From Arthrobacter sp. ov118 (GTDB lineage Bacteria; Actinomycetota; Actinomycetes; Actinomycetales; Micrococcaceae), in the NCBI RefSeq assembly GCF_900116495.1, contig NZ_FPAY01000006.1:124001-188000 (forward strand): a stretch of DNA of 64,000 nt, given 5' to 3'. Under the pieces are notes generated by a model. That model was not told where the DNA came from. It saw nothing but the letters and a program-made list of their open reading frames with translations, and searched no databases. Position 1 is the first letter of the stretch; every line of letters begins with the position of its first letter. The position numbers and the translations under genes are program-made. Below, in pieces: positions 43,001 to 50,769 of the stretch.

Positions 43001-44953
43001 ATTCCGAGGCGTTACGAAACCTGGGGAAAGGAGCACTTTTGGGCTTCTCCATAATCCATCGCCCGCGTGGACGCGTAAGTCAGGCTGCCTTTTCCAGTAT
43101 TCAACTATCGCGGCGATCGATTCCTCTTTCGATAACTGGCTCGCTGTTTGCCAAAATGCACTCCAATCTTCATGCGTCCACGGTCTTTTGTTCTTTTCTA
43201 GGAGCAGGCGGAACTGTCTCTCAATTGTCAACTGCTCGAAACCGAGTAGTTGCAGTGCCTCTGGGGCGCCAGGTAAACGCAGGAAATTAGCATCGACTCG
43301 TCCGGTACCCATCAATGCCCTCGGAATCTCTGACGCAATGAAGACGGTGTCGGTCGCATCGGCCCTAGCCAGTCGACCTCCAGACGTGGGCACGGCGAGG
43401 ACTTTAGTTCCTTGGGAAGCCAGTTTGTCGTCGCTGAAAGTAGTCAGGAGGAGCAATGCGCTGAGACAGGATTGGAGATCTGTTCGGCGCACCATCTGCT
43501 CGAGCCACTCAGCCAGCCGTCTCTCATTCGCCTGCTTGGCTCCGAAACCGCGCACGAGGCCCCGGAGCCGCGAACGGCGGGTGTCATTGCGATAGCAGGT
43601 CCAATGAGCGCACGAGTCCGGCGTATACGTGCTGGAGGCCCACGTTTTGACGTGATCCTCCGTCAGCTTTAGGTCCAGATTCGGCAATCGGACACTCCCT
43701 GGTTTTCTGTAGTTCCCGCTACAGTCGGGTACACAGACGTAGTCCTTGGCGATGCGACGAATGTGCCGGGACAGCTCCCGGTCATAGTGGAATGTTGTGT
43801 CTGCTGGCTCCACTGGTAGGTACTCAAGCGACCGGCCGGGGTCCTCGCTTGTCCCTAAATGAGAAACCGTTTCAAGGATGAGCTCCGCAAAGGTAGCAAT
43901 GATTTCGTCGTTGAACCTGCTGACAAGAAGGCCGGTACGATCGTCACTGATATGCCATGGCGCACTGAGGATTCCTCGCGCGGTAGTCTGATCCTTCAGC
44001 GGGAACACAGCTGAGAAGTGACCGCGGCTGGTGGTCTCTTCCGGAGCGGCGTAGGACAAGAGAATCTTCGGGCGCGCAATTGCCTTGGGAACAGTTGCCA
44101 GCGCCTCCGTCGACGGGTACATGACTTTGGAGTGAACGCGCCAGCGCGAATGCTGATGATCGTTGCGGCTGATAGTGGCCCATCCATCAGCTCCAGCTGC
44201 CACTGCCAACACTTGCTCTGACTGTTCAAGCGCGGTGCGTCGCGTAACGGTAAGGGTGCGGACCATCGGCATGAACAAGAGGATGTTTGGCTCGAGTGCC
44301 GCGATGCCCTTTTCCGCCAGCTCGGGACCCGCCTCCAAGGGGAGTCTGATGATCGTAGAGGCCCAGTCGGCGAGTTGGGCAAGGTCAGGATCGTTTTCAA
44401 ATGCCCGAATGGGATCGAGTAGCCATCCCAAGCGAAGCAAGGGGATTGATGCGTCATTGACTCCCGCTGCAGTGAGCCTTTGTCGCGAAATCTCCCGGTC
44501 GAATGAGAAGCTGACAGATCGGCTGATGACTTCCGGCTTGCTGGTTACCGCCAAGACGGACTTGAAGCCCAAACCGAACCGCCCAAGGTCCTCGTTGGAC
44601 TTGCCGCTCATGTGGGAATTCAGGATTGCGATCATTCCGTCGTTGGTGAGCGGTTCGCCGTCGTTGGCGCAATAGAGGTAGTTGTCGGTGAGAAGCAGCT
44701 GAAGCCGCCCAGCTGAAGGCCCAGACATGGCGTCGGCCGAATTCTGTATGAGTTCTGGGATGAGCCGTTGCCCGTAGCTTCCCGCGCGGTACCCATCCTC
44801 CTCATTAAAATGCTCCAGAAGTAGCTTGGGTTTGGCGGCGTACGAGTTAATGGTTTCACCCTGTTCGCGCTCAAGCGACTCCCGAAGTTCGGGGTTACCC
44901 GCCCAGTCAGTAGCCACACGGCTCACGACTTTGGACTGAGTCATTTTGGACAT
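40091..44953 (-). CDS. Sacsin-like GHKL-ATPase / DEAH-box helicase fusion (copy A, 1,620 aa)
   Basis: The N-terminus (about residues 60-160) has a Bergerat-type ATP site as in sacsin/Hsp90 proteins: LIPELIQNSADAMSG, CANDGEPLTNDG, and GRFGLGFKSVLAV. About 1,000 residues without a recognised domain follow. The C-terminal ~420 residues are a superfamily-2 helicase: LHDYQRELVDEV, Walker A LPTGAGKTRTAA, VIVDEAHLAMGKN, LLGLTATPFRGNN, and LQMVGRGLRGPSNGG. It probably couples target recognition to DNA translocation in an antiphage system. It is divergent from the RelE-UvrD/DUF3883 genes and paralogous to the protein at 55.8-60.4 kb. The last ~50 residues after the helicase are variable. Confidence 0.88.
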   Translation of the reverse strand: MSKMTQSKVVSRVATDWAGNPELRESLEREQGETINSYAAKPKLLLEHFNEEDGYRAGSYGQRLIPELIQNSADAMSGPSAGRLQLLLTDNYLYCANDGEPLTNDGMIAILNSHMSGKSNEDLGRFGLGFKSVLAVTSKPEVISRSVSFSFDREISRQRLTAAGVNDASIPLLRLGWLLDPIRAFENDPDLAQLADWASTIIRLPLEAGPELAEKGIAALEPNILLFMPMVRTLTVTRRTALEQSEQVLAVAAGADGWATISRNDHQHSRWRVHSKVMYPSTEALATVPKAIARPKILLSYAAPEETTSRGHFSAVFPLKDQTTARGILSAPWHISDDRTGLLVSRFNDEIIATFAELILETVSHLGTSEDPGRSLEYLPVEPADTTFHYDRELSRHIRRIAKDYVCVPDCSGNYRKPGSVRLPNLDLKLTEDHVKTWASSTYTPDSCAHWTCYRNDTRRSRLRGLVRGFGAKQANERRLAEWLEQMVRRTDLQSCLSALLLLTTFSDDKLASQGTKVLAVPTSGGRLARADATDTVFIASEIPRALMGTGRVDANFLRLPGAPEALQLLGFEQLTIERQFRLLLEKNKRPWTHEDWSAFWQTASQLSKEESIAAIVEYWKRQPDLRVHAGDGLWRSPKVLLSPGFVTPRNPSITVGPAFAAEWHSLLSLLGVTGSPTLTSVTHLANDSVFHEYKQFADQEFTKKYASHSSFLEFNQDAGLGPLWPLTAFRRDEDWESLAQWTLSLLQIAAKKEWTYSNFFARTETGSEKIVVQAPHLWAVDRYGSARTTWGERPLNTSVATSLMRFGKVLPVVTELAVSTSSMPSDLSTVTQDLFREGLSRLTSETDPWVLGEFLAAACRSLGNLLDECNIAASIARRSTNFSAQIVLVVRSQAEAEFVAGIGAPFVACHRTEDYEDLIEQNAFADLRAGLALTVLTEGAGVPETVFDRFGRLRTHPKTRDALRSVSLVQCKAVQYSWQSPAGTLSAATDSALDNDVLFFSEELTDPEILRRLVRATNLDLDERMQEGILRSSLSIEAERRRRRCREADDVPSKLSALVSVGVMEKMLPVGLIALIGQSGPDADLEVPQLFSSVFGESALEELSNELSIVGFEPPYRWSGSTAARRFVIDLGFAVEFAGEPGKAREPRISVPGPTKVEPLHDYQRELVDEVKALVASKGRGMLHLPTGAGKTRTAAQAVVEMMKSQEINSAVLWVAQSDELCEQALQTFESLWRAYGDDRRLDIHRFWGINDLGEDPGGGSRIVIATDAKLARQIGEDYSSWLRRETSMVIVDEAHLAMGKNYRVFLRALGINENECALPLLGLTATPFRGNNVDATFELAAFFGHRKLAMRASDPTKELQSRGILSTVTHEILPGSRVELLGDELSRLKSQGLIPQSVMSRIAQDQNRMRTLLTHIIELPDDWPALVFTPSVQSARILAALLQIRGVSAVALSGESTPAVRRREVEKFRRGETRVLVNCDLFTRGFDAPNVRALYVGRPTFSPNAYLQMVGRGLRGPSNGGSKKCLVVNFTDTFGEFGEDLAFKKLDFLWGSEQPLSATRDHEPPVTRALRSQPERTDAPLHGGATAIPGLLGAGDEPRIDKIVRQPIRSGFDFPIFG

Positions 44954-45099
44954 ATGGCTTCAATTCCCCCTGAGCTGCTGGCAACCGCGTCGGGCCAGAC
45001 TACATGGTGCCGGGGCTGCGTTGCGGGAAGCGCTCGGGCAGATTTGGAGTTGTAGCCACTCTGTGAAATATCGGCCATTTCCGCGGCGTCAGGAGCAGG

Positions 45100-45285
45100 G
45101 TGGACCGGTGCCTGGTACATAATGGCGGGGGGCGTTTCGTCGCGAGGGTCGGCAGCAAGTCCAAGGTCGTAGCCGACATGCCGGACGGCGACGACAGGTG
45201 CGCCGATCTTGAGACGGCCGGTTGGGCCACTGTTGGAACAGACATCGACGAACTTCGCGAACTGCCGAAGGCGAAGGGAGCATGA
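45100..45285 (+). CDS. Small acidic protein (61 aa) upstream of the RelE-like/UvrD fusion; possible antitoxin
   Basis: GTG 45100 has AGGAG 4 bases upstream. The product contains RVGSKSKVVADMPDGDDRCA then DLETAGWATVGTDIDELREL and ends PKAKGA. Its TGA is separated from the next ATG by one base (TGACATG), so translation is coupled. Because the next protein begins with a RelE/ParE-like domain, a small acidic protein just upstream is where an antitoxin would be. The sequence matches no antitoxin family that I recognise. Confidence 0.5.
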   Translation: MDRCLVHNGGGRFVARVGSKSKVVADMPDGDDRCADLETAGWATVGTDIDELRELPKAKGA

Positions 45286-45286
45286 C

Positions 45287-47584
45287 ATGGCGCTGGTGAC
45301 ATGGATCAAGCAGAAGGACAAGATCGACGGCGCCATGAAGAACAAGGTGTACGCCTTCTTCGAGAAGCTCCAGAAGGACGACACGGCGCCCGGGCTCCAC
45401 ATCGAACCGATGCATACGCCGGCAGATCCCCGAGTGCGAACGGGCCGGATCGATCTCAACTACCGGGCCGTGCTCTTCAAAGTCGCCTTCGACACCATCC
45501 CGCACTACTTCTACTACGGCGCCTGGCCGCACGACGAGGCTATCGACATCGCGCGGTCCAGCGTGCTCCAAGTGAACTCCATTAACGGCGTCCTCGAGGT
45601 CATCCGAGCCTCCACGCCCGACGATGAGCTGCCTGTCGTTCCGCAGATCCCGCCTGCCATGCCAGTTGTTCCTGACGCTCCGACGCCGGAGCCTGATGTC
45701 GAGTCTCAGGTTCCTGAAGAGGAGACCGGGTCGCGTCAGGAGGAGACATCCGAACTCTGGCTCAACCCGCTTCTGGGTTGCGGCATGGATCCAGCTGAAC
45801 TTGTTTCAGAACTTGGCCTCGCCGCAGACCTTGTAGGCCGGGCATTCGCCGCGTGCTCGGACGAAGAACTCCTGGACGTCTTGGATGAGGCGCCGGAGTG
45901 GCAGGCGACTGCGCTCCTCGAACTGGCAGCCGGCACTTCCGTCCAGGACGTCCAGGACAAGCTCGCGCTGAGCCGCTACGAGGACGACCCGCGGGCGAGT
46001 GAAGAGGAGAAGATTCGGAAGTCGCTGGAGCATCCAGCCACGAAGATGCAATTCACGTTCGTGGGCGACAACTCGGACGAGCTCAAAAAGGTCATCGAAG
46101 GTGGAGATTTCGATTCGTGGCGCACGTTCTTGCATCCCGAACAGCGTGTCTATTCCGAGCGCCGATACAACGGCTCCTTCCGACTCTCGGGGGGTGCCGG
46201 AACCGGCAAGACGGTAGTCCTTCTCCACCGTGCCCGGATGCTGGCCGCGGCTGAACCGGCGTCGCGGATTGTTCTGACGACCTACACGACGACGCTTGCC
46301 GACTCGCTGGAAAGCGGGTTGTCAAAGCTGGATCCCGATCTTCCCCGGGCGGCCAAGCCGGGAGCACCCGGCATCCATATTTCCGGTGTGGACTCACTCG
46401 TCAGCAAAGTGTTTCGTGGAGCACAGGAAATCGAGCAGCGCCGCACCATGAAGGAACTTTTCGGCCTGGAGGTCTCCGCGCCGGGGAAAATTCTGGACAT
46501 AGACGGCGCGCGGCAGCAGTGGGAGTCAGCCCTGGCCGACGTTGACCATCAGCTGGAGCTCGAGCTCGCCAATCCGACATTCTTGCAGCAGGAGTACGAG
46601 ACGGTGGTCCTGCCCAACTTCATTAGTGACAAGGACGAGTACCTGAAGGTGCCGCGCGCTGGTCGCGGCACAGCCTTGAACCGCGCTAAGCGGCTCGCCG
46701 TTTGGAAGGTCGTGGAAGCCTACCGGTATTACAACAGGATCGAAATGCATGCCTCGTTCGTGGAGCTGGCGCACCTGGCTGCACTGGTGCTTCGCCAGCG
46801 TGCCGCGGCCAGCGGAGCGCGCCTTGTTGATCATGTACTGATCGATGAAGCGCAGGACCTGCACGCGGGCCACTGGCGGTTCCTCCGGGAGCTGGCCCAG
46901 CGGGGGCCGGACGACCTTTTCATTGCTGAGGATTCGCATCAGCGCATCTACGGCCAGAAGGTCCCGTTGTCCCGTTTTGGGATTGGCATCGTCGGCCGGT
47001 CACGCCGGCTGACTCTCAATTACCGCACCACGCAGCAGAACCTGGCGTACGCCGTCGGGCTTCTCAGCGGTGTCCCGGTGACGGATATCGAAGGCGATCA
47101 GGAGTCAATTTATGGCTACACCTCTTCGCGGGTAGGGCCGCGGCCGGAAGAAGTGGCGTCTGCTTCTATCGTTGAGGAACTGGACAACCTTGCTGTCTAT
47201 CTGCGGAAGTGGAAAGACGAAGGGGTGCCGCTGGAGACGGTCGGAATCCTGGTCCGCTCCAATTTCCAGGTTGGCAAAGTCATCAACGGGCTGAACGAGC
47301 GCGATCTCGAAGCCAGGACGGCGGGTGTAGCGACGGTGCCCGGTGTGCCGTCCGTGATGACGATGCACCGCTCCAAGGGTATGGAATTCACCCGGGTTGT
47401 TCTTTTCGGGATTTCGGAACAAACCCTGCCAGCTTCCTATCAGGTGAGGGACCTGCCGCCGGCTGAGCGGGCCGACGCCATTCTTCGTGAACGGTCGCTG
47501 CTCTATGTCGCGGCCACACGCGCCCGGGACGGTTTGGTCGTGTCGTGGAGCGGAAAACCGTCAGAGCTGCTTGGTACAAAGTAG
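45287..47584 (+). CDS. UvrD-like superfamily-1 helicase with N-terminal RelE/ParE-like domain
   Basis: ATG 45287 (AAGGGAG upstream) opens a 765-aa protein. Residues ~1-95 resemble a RelE/ParE toxin fold: VYAFFEKLQKDDTAPGLHIE, then RVRTGRIDLNYRAVLFKV and YGAWPHDEAIDIA. An acidic Pro/Glu linker (~100-150) is followed by a helical region. The helicase then has Walker A LSGGAGTGKTVVLLHRARML, VDHVLIDEAQDLHAGHW (motif II), RRLTLNYRTTQQNLAY (motif IV), VMTMHRSKGMEFTRVVLFG (motif V) and LLYVAATRARDGLVV (motif VI). It belongs to the defence island and is followed after 42 bases by the DUF3883 gene. Whether the toxin-like domain cuts RNA or only binds the helicase partner is unknown. Confidence 0.88.
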   Translation: MALVTWIKQKDKIDGAMKNKVYAFFEKLQKDDTAPGLHIEPMHTPADPRVRTGRIDLNYRAVLFKVAFDTIPHYFYYGAWPHDEAIDIARSSVLQVNSINGVLEVIRASTPDDELPVVPQIPPAMPVVPDAPTPEPDVESQVPEEETGSRQEETSELWLNPLLGCGMDPAELVSELGLAADLVGRAFAACSDEELLDVLDEAPEWQATALLELAAGTSVQDVQDKLALSRYEDDPRASEEEKIRKSLEHPATKMQFTFVGDNSDELKKVIEGGDFDSWRTFLHPEQRVYSERRYNGSFRLSGGAGTGKTVVLLHRARMLAAAEPASRIVLTTYTTTLADSLESGLSKLDPDLPRAAKPGAPGIHISGVDSLVSKVFRGAQEIEQRRTMKELFGLEVSAPGKILDIDGARQQWESALADVDHQLELELANPTFLQQEYETVVLPNFISDKDEYLKVPRAGRGTALNRAKRLAVWKVVEAYRYYNRIEMHASFVELAHLAALVLRQRAAASGARLVDHVLIDEAQDLHAGHWRFLRELAQRGPDDLFIAEDSHQRIYGQKVPLSRFGIGIVGRSRRLTLNYRTTQQNLAYAVGLLSGVPVTDIEGDQESIYGYTSSRVGPRPEEVASASIVEELDNLAVYLRKWKDEGVPLETVGILVRSNFQVGKVINGLNERDLEARTAGVATVPGVPSVMTMHRSKGMEFTRVVLFGISEQTLPASYQVRDLPPAERADAILRERSLLYVAATRARDGLVVSWSGKPSELLGTK

Positions 47585-47626
47585 TTTCAATACTTAAGTG
47601 ATATTCACAAACATTTGGGGGGAGAA

Positions 47627-48622
47627 ATGACGGTTAGCACTGTCGGGAAAAAGGCGCGCTGGTGGGACGGGGACACCACGCAGCGTTACTGGATGGAACT
47701 GGTCAACGTGGACACCTGGGGGAGCGAGCTCATCGCACCCGACACATCCCGATACGACCTGATGCACGATGTTCGAGTTGGCGACGTCGTACTCCACTGG
47801 GTGGGAAAGAACAACCCGATGGGCTTCAAATCTGGGATGTACGGCGCCTCGATTGTGGCTGGCGAGTTGCAGCCTCGGGCAGGGGACTGGTTCGGTAAGC
47901 CGGCCAACACGATTCCCCTCACCAAGTACACCGCGCTTCCGCAGCCCTACTTGCTGACAGACCTCCGGGCGGACTACCAGGAGGACATTCTGGACGTCAA
48001 AAGTGACCTTGAACGCAACTTTACGGACACAGCTGGCCTCACGATTTACTTTCCGTTCCAGAAGCATCCGACCAGTGGGCTCAAACCGAATCAGGGCTAT
48101 CTGTTCAAGATGCCCTCGGAAGTCGTCAAAACTGTCTACGGGTTGCTCCCTGACAGTGACTGGGGTGGATTCGACATTCCGCTCGTTGCGCCGCCCGTCA
48201 GTGGGCAGAACGGCGTCAAACAGAGCTACGCGGGCTTTTGCGCTGACCCGATACTGAAGAAGGCCATCGAGATGCAGGCAATTCGCCAGGCGAGTGCTCA
48301 GTACGAAGCAGCCGGGTACAGCGTCGAGGACGTCGGAGCCTTCCGGTCCTACGATCTGCTGGTAACACGCGGTGACGAAGAGCGTCACGTCGAAGTGAAG
48401 GGCTCTCAGGGATACGTGCAGAAGGTCATTCTGACGCGCAACGAGATCGCGCACGCGAATGACTTTGGTACAACGGATCTGGTTGTGGTGGCGGACATCC
48501 AGTGGGAGCGCCACCTTGATGGTTCTATATCCACCGAGGACGGGACGATGAGCGTCTACCCTGATTGGCGGCCCTCGCCGGAGAACCTGAAGCCGCTGAG
48601 CTACGAGTACTTCCTGGACTAA
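47627..48622 (+). CDS. DUF3883 protein with possible EVE/PUA-like N-terminal domain
   Basis: ATG 47627 lies directly after GGGGGGAGAA. The 331-aa protein has an N-terminal half (QRYWMELVNVDTWGSELI, DLMHDVRVGDVVLHWVGKNN, GMYGASIVAGEL) that resembles EVE/PUA-type readers of modified bases. The C-terminal half is a DUF3883 domain, with MQAIRQASAQYEAAGYSVED, YDLLVTRGDEERHVEVKGSQ and LTRNEIAHANDFGTTDLVVV. DUF3883 has a restriction-endonuclease-like core with the E-V-K-G pattern. A reader plus nuclease would fit type IV-like restriction of modified DNA inside this island. The EVE reading is from pattern only. Confidence 0.82.
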   Translation: MTVSTVGKKARWWDGDTTQRYWMELVNVDTWGSELIAPDTSRYDLMHDVRVGDVVLHWVGKNNPMGFKSGMYGASIVAGELQPRAGDWFGKPANTIPLTKYTALPQPYLLTDLRADYQEDILDVKSDLERNFTDTAGLTIYFPFQKHPTSGLKPNQGYLFKMPSEVVKTVYGLLPDSDWGGFDIPLVAPPVSGQNGVKQSYAGFCADPILKKAIEMQAIRQASAQYEAAGYSVEDVGAFRSYDLLVTRGDEERHVEVKGSQGYVQKVILTRNEIAHANDFGTTDLVVVADIQWERHLDGSISTEDGTMSVYPDWRPSPENLKPLSYEYFLD

Positions 48623-48635
48623 GGCAGGGTCTCGT

Positions 48636-48671
48636 ACGTAGGGGGGGGGCGGAGGACCGACCCCCCTACGT
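48636..48671. terminator. Terminator between convergent DUF3883 and drmB genes
   Basis: ACGTAGGGGGG (48636-48646) pairs perfectly with CCCCCCTACGT (48661-48671); the G-run continues for three more bases into the loop. Confidence 0.75.
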
Positions 48672-48675
48672 CGTC

Positions 48676-50769
48676 TTAGTAGACCTTGTCGGCCAGCTTG
48701 TCTGCGAGGTCCGCCGGCGCAAAATCGTTCGTGTGGTAGGTAGTCCACCCCTGCTCTGCGAGCCAGTCGTCGCGTTCGTCATCACGCTCGACAAGTACTG
48801 CCACGCGCGAAGCCGCCCAGGACAGATCAACTTGCCACTGATTGTCGGGGCCGATATCGGCACCCCAATCCCCGAGCTCTACATCGACCTCCACGAGTTC
48901 GGGAATGAGTTCCTGGAGCTCGGGACCTGACTCGGAGTAGACAGTCAGCCAAGGGCTTTGACGCACGCTCAGAGGGATGTTGTCGCTGGGGGATATGTCC
49001 GAGACGCCACCAGGTTTCGCAACGCCAGTCGCGGCAATGGGGTTCAGCGCCGCCCAATCCTTGAAGCCAAGCCCAATCTGACCATGAACGCCAAACAGGG
49101 CACCGCGATCGAGATTGGAATTGAACAGCTCGCAGCTGGTTTCCGGTACAAGGACGCAGCAGTGGCAGGCTGCCAGGTTACGCGCATCGGTACCAGAACC
49201 GCGGGACTCGATGCAGACGGGATCCGCTGAACACCAGGACGTGCGGAACAGTCCTTCGTCCAAGGAAGGGCCGAGGCGCCCGGGGCTCGCCTGTGCAGCG
49301 ATGCCGCCAAGGCTGCCTGCAGAGTCGGACGATGCCGTATACAAGAGCACTCCGACTTGGTCCGGACCTACATAGAGGCGTTCCCGAATAGACGACGCGG
49401 GGTAGCCAGCGTCCAGCGAGAGCTGGTCGATGATGATGTGGGAAAGCGTGTGGAGCAGGGTCTCAACAATGCTGACGGGAGTCGGGTCCTGGCCGCGCTG
49501 CTCAGCTGCACGCTTCGCATTCAGGCGGAGAGCTTTCTCACGGCCAGCTGCGAAGTCCGATTCAGCCCATGCCTCAACCTGTGAACGGTCCAGCGCCACA
49601 AAGAGTCCCTCGCCCAGCGTCTCAATCGCGGGCAGCCAATTCTGACGGTTGTCATCCGGAGATAGCGGCGACAACTTAGCATCAGGTTTGTCCTCACTCC
49701 TGGGGTGCAGACGGCTGAAGCCGTACAAAGCACGGACCTCCCTGAGCCGGGTGACTTTGCGTGCCGCCTTGATCCAGTGTTGGTGGGACTCAGGCACCGC
49801 CACTTTCTCAGCCACAAAGTCTGTGTCCGGGCTGTCGCGGCGACCGTTCATCAGTGCGAGGAACTCCTGCTCCCGCAGCTGGTCCTCGGAAAGCTCAGTC
49901 TCCTCACTGCCATGGAATTGGCGCTTTATTTCAGCGCGAAGTTCGTCGACGGAGAAGCGGCCGTCAAATTCCTGGACTACGCCCTCGAGTACCCACGTGG
50001 AACCGGGGTCCAGCGCCTGCGGTTGACTCAGCTGGGAGGCTTTTGACGTCACCACCTTGGCGAGAAATTCGGAATACGGCGGGATAGAGATTGCGGACCT
50101 CACCACCGGGAACCAAACATTCGAGGCGCCGCGCTGAACCGTCTTGGGTGCTTTGCCGCAGTCGCGTTCCCGGTAGCCATAACCGAGCCATGGCCGGTTT
50201 CCCTGGCACTTCATTTCCTTCAGCGCTATGGAGTTGAACGCGTCTGCCATGGTCCGAGATTTCCCGCACGAGCACCGAACCACCATGTCGGCGAGCGACG
50301 AAGTTCGGCCCTCGGAAGCGAGACTCAAGAGATGGTCGGCGCTGTCGTTCGGTGTGAACCCGTGCACCCAGTACGAATAAGGGAAGTCATCGATGTGTCC
50401 GTCTCCGCATGCCACCACAAAGCGGGACGGCGTAAGCGGAGCGAGGGATTTGCACATTCCGCATTTGGGGTCTTCGTATGGCGCCTGCAGTTGTTTGGCG
50501 GTTCCTATTCGACTGCAGATAGGGCATACGAGCATTTGGGGGAAACGGACGACGGGGATCTTTCCGCGCGCCCCGGCCGGCGGCAGCAGAAGCTCGGCGA
50601 CTCTCAGGCTGCGCGCTAGCCGTGGTTCACTGACTGGCTTGAGTTGTTTCTTCTCCCATTGATCAATGCTCGTAATCATGAAGCTGTTGTTTTCGGCGGG
50701 GAAGAGGCTCCCTACGCCGAACGTGGAGATCAACTGGCTGCGTCGGGCAGCGTAGGTCTTTCTAGCCAA
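48676..50769 (-). CDS. drmB: DISARM subunit DrmB (DUF1998 protein)
   Basis: The 697-aa protein has the DrmB pattern: a start RKTYAARRSQLISTFGVGSL, FMITSIDQWEK, VRFPQMLVCPICSRIG with Zn-binding Cys, GHIDDFPYSYWVHG, RCSCGKSRTM, and the DUF1998 core with LLHTLSHIIIDQLSLDAGYP, RLYVGPDQVGVLLYTASSDS and ACHCCVLVPETSCELFNSNL. In DISARM, DrmB binds DrmA and the pair forms the DNA-engaging core that recognises incoming unmodified phage DNA. The TTG start at 50769 overlaps the drmA stop by 8 bases. It is the last gene of the four-gene operon. Confidence 0.9.
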   Translation of the reverse strand: MARKTYAARRSQLISTFGVGSLFPAENNSFMITSIDQWEKKQLKPVSEPRLARSLRVAELLLPPAGARGKIPVVRFPQMLVCPICSRIGTAKQLQAPYEDPKCGMCKSLAPLTPSRFVVACGDGHIDDFPYSYWVHGFTPNDSADHLLSLASEGRTSSLADMVVRCSCGKSRTMADAFNSIALKEMKCQGNRPWLGYGYRERDCGKAPKTVQRGASNVWFPVVRSAISIPPYSEFLAKVVTSKASQLSQPQALDPGSTWVLEGVVQEFDGRFSVDELRAEIKRQFHGSEETELSEDQLREQEFLALMNGRRDSPDTDFVAEKVAVPESHQHWIKAARKVTRLREVRALYGFSRLHPRSEDKPDAKLSPLSPDDNRQNWLPAIETLGEGLFVALDRSQVEAWAESDFAAGREKALRLNAKRAAEQRGQDPTPVSIVETLLHTLSHIIIDQLSLDAGYPASSIRERLYVGPDQVGVLLYTASSDSAGSLGGIAAQASPGRLGPSLDEGLFRTSWCSADPVCIESRGSGTDARNLAACHCCVLVPETSCELFNSNLDRGALFGVHGQIGLGFKDWAALNPIAATGVAKPGGVSDISPSDNIPLSVRQSPWLTVYSESGPELQELIPELVEVDVELGDWGADIGPDNQWQVDLSWAASRVAVLVERDDERDDWLAEQGWTTYHTNDFAPADLADKLADKVY

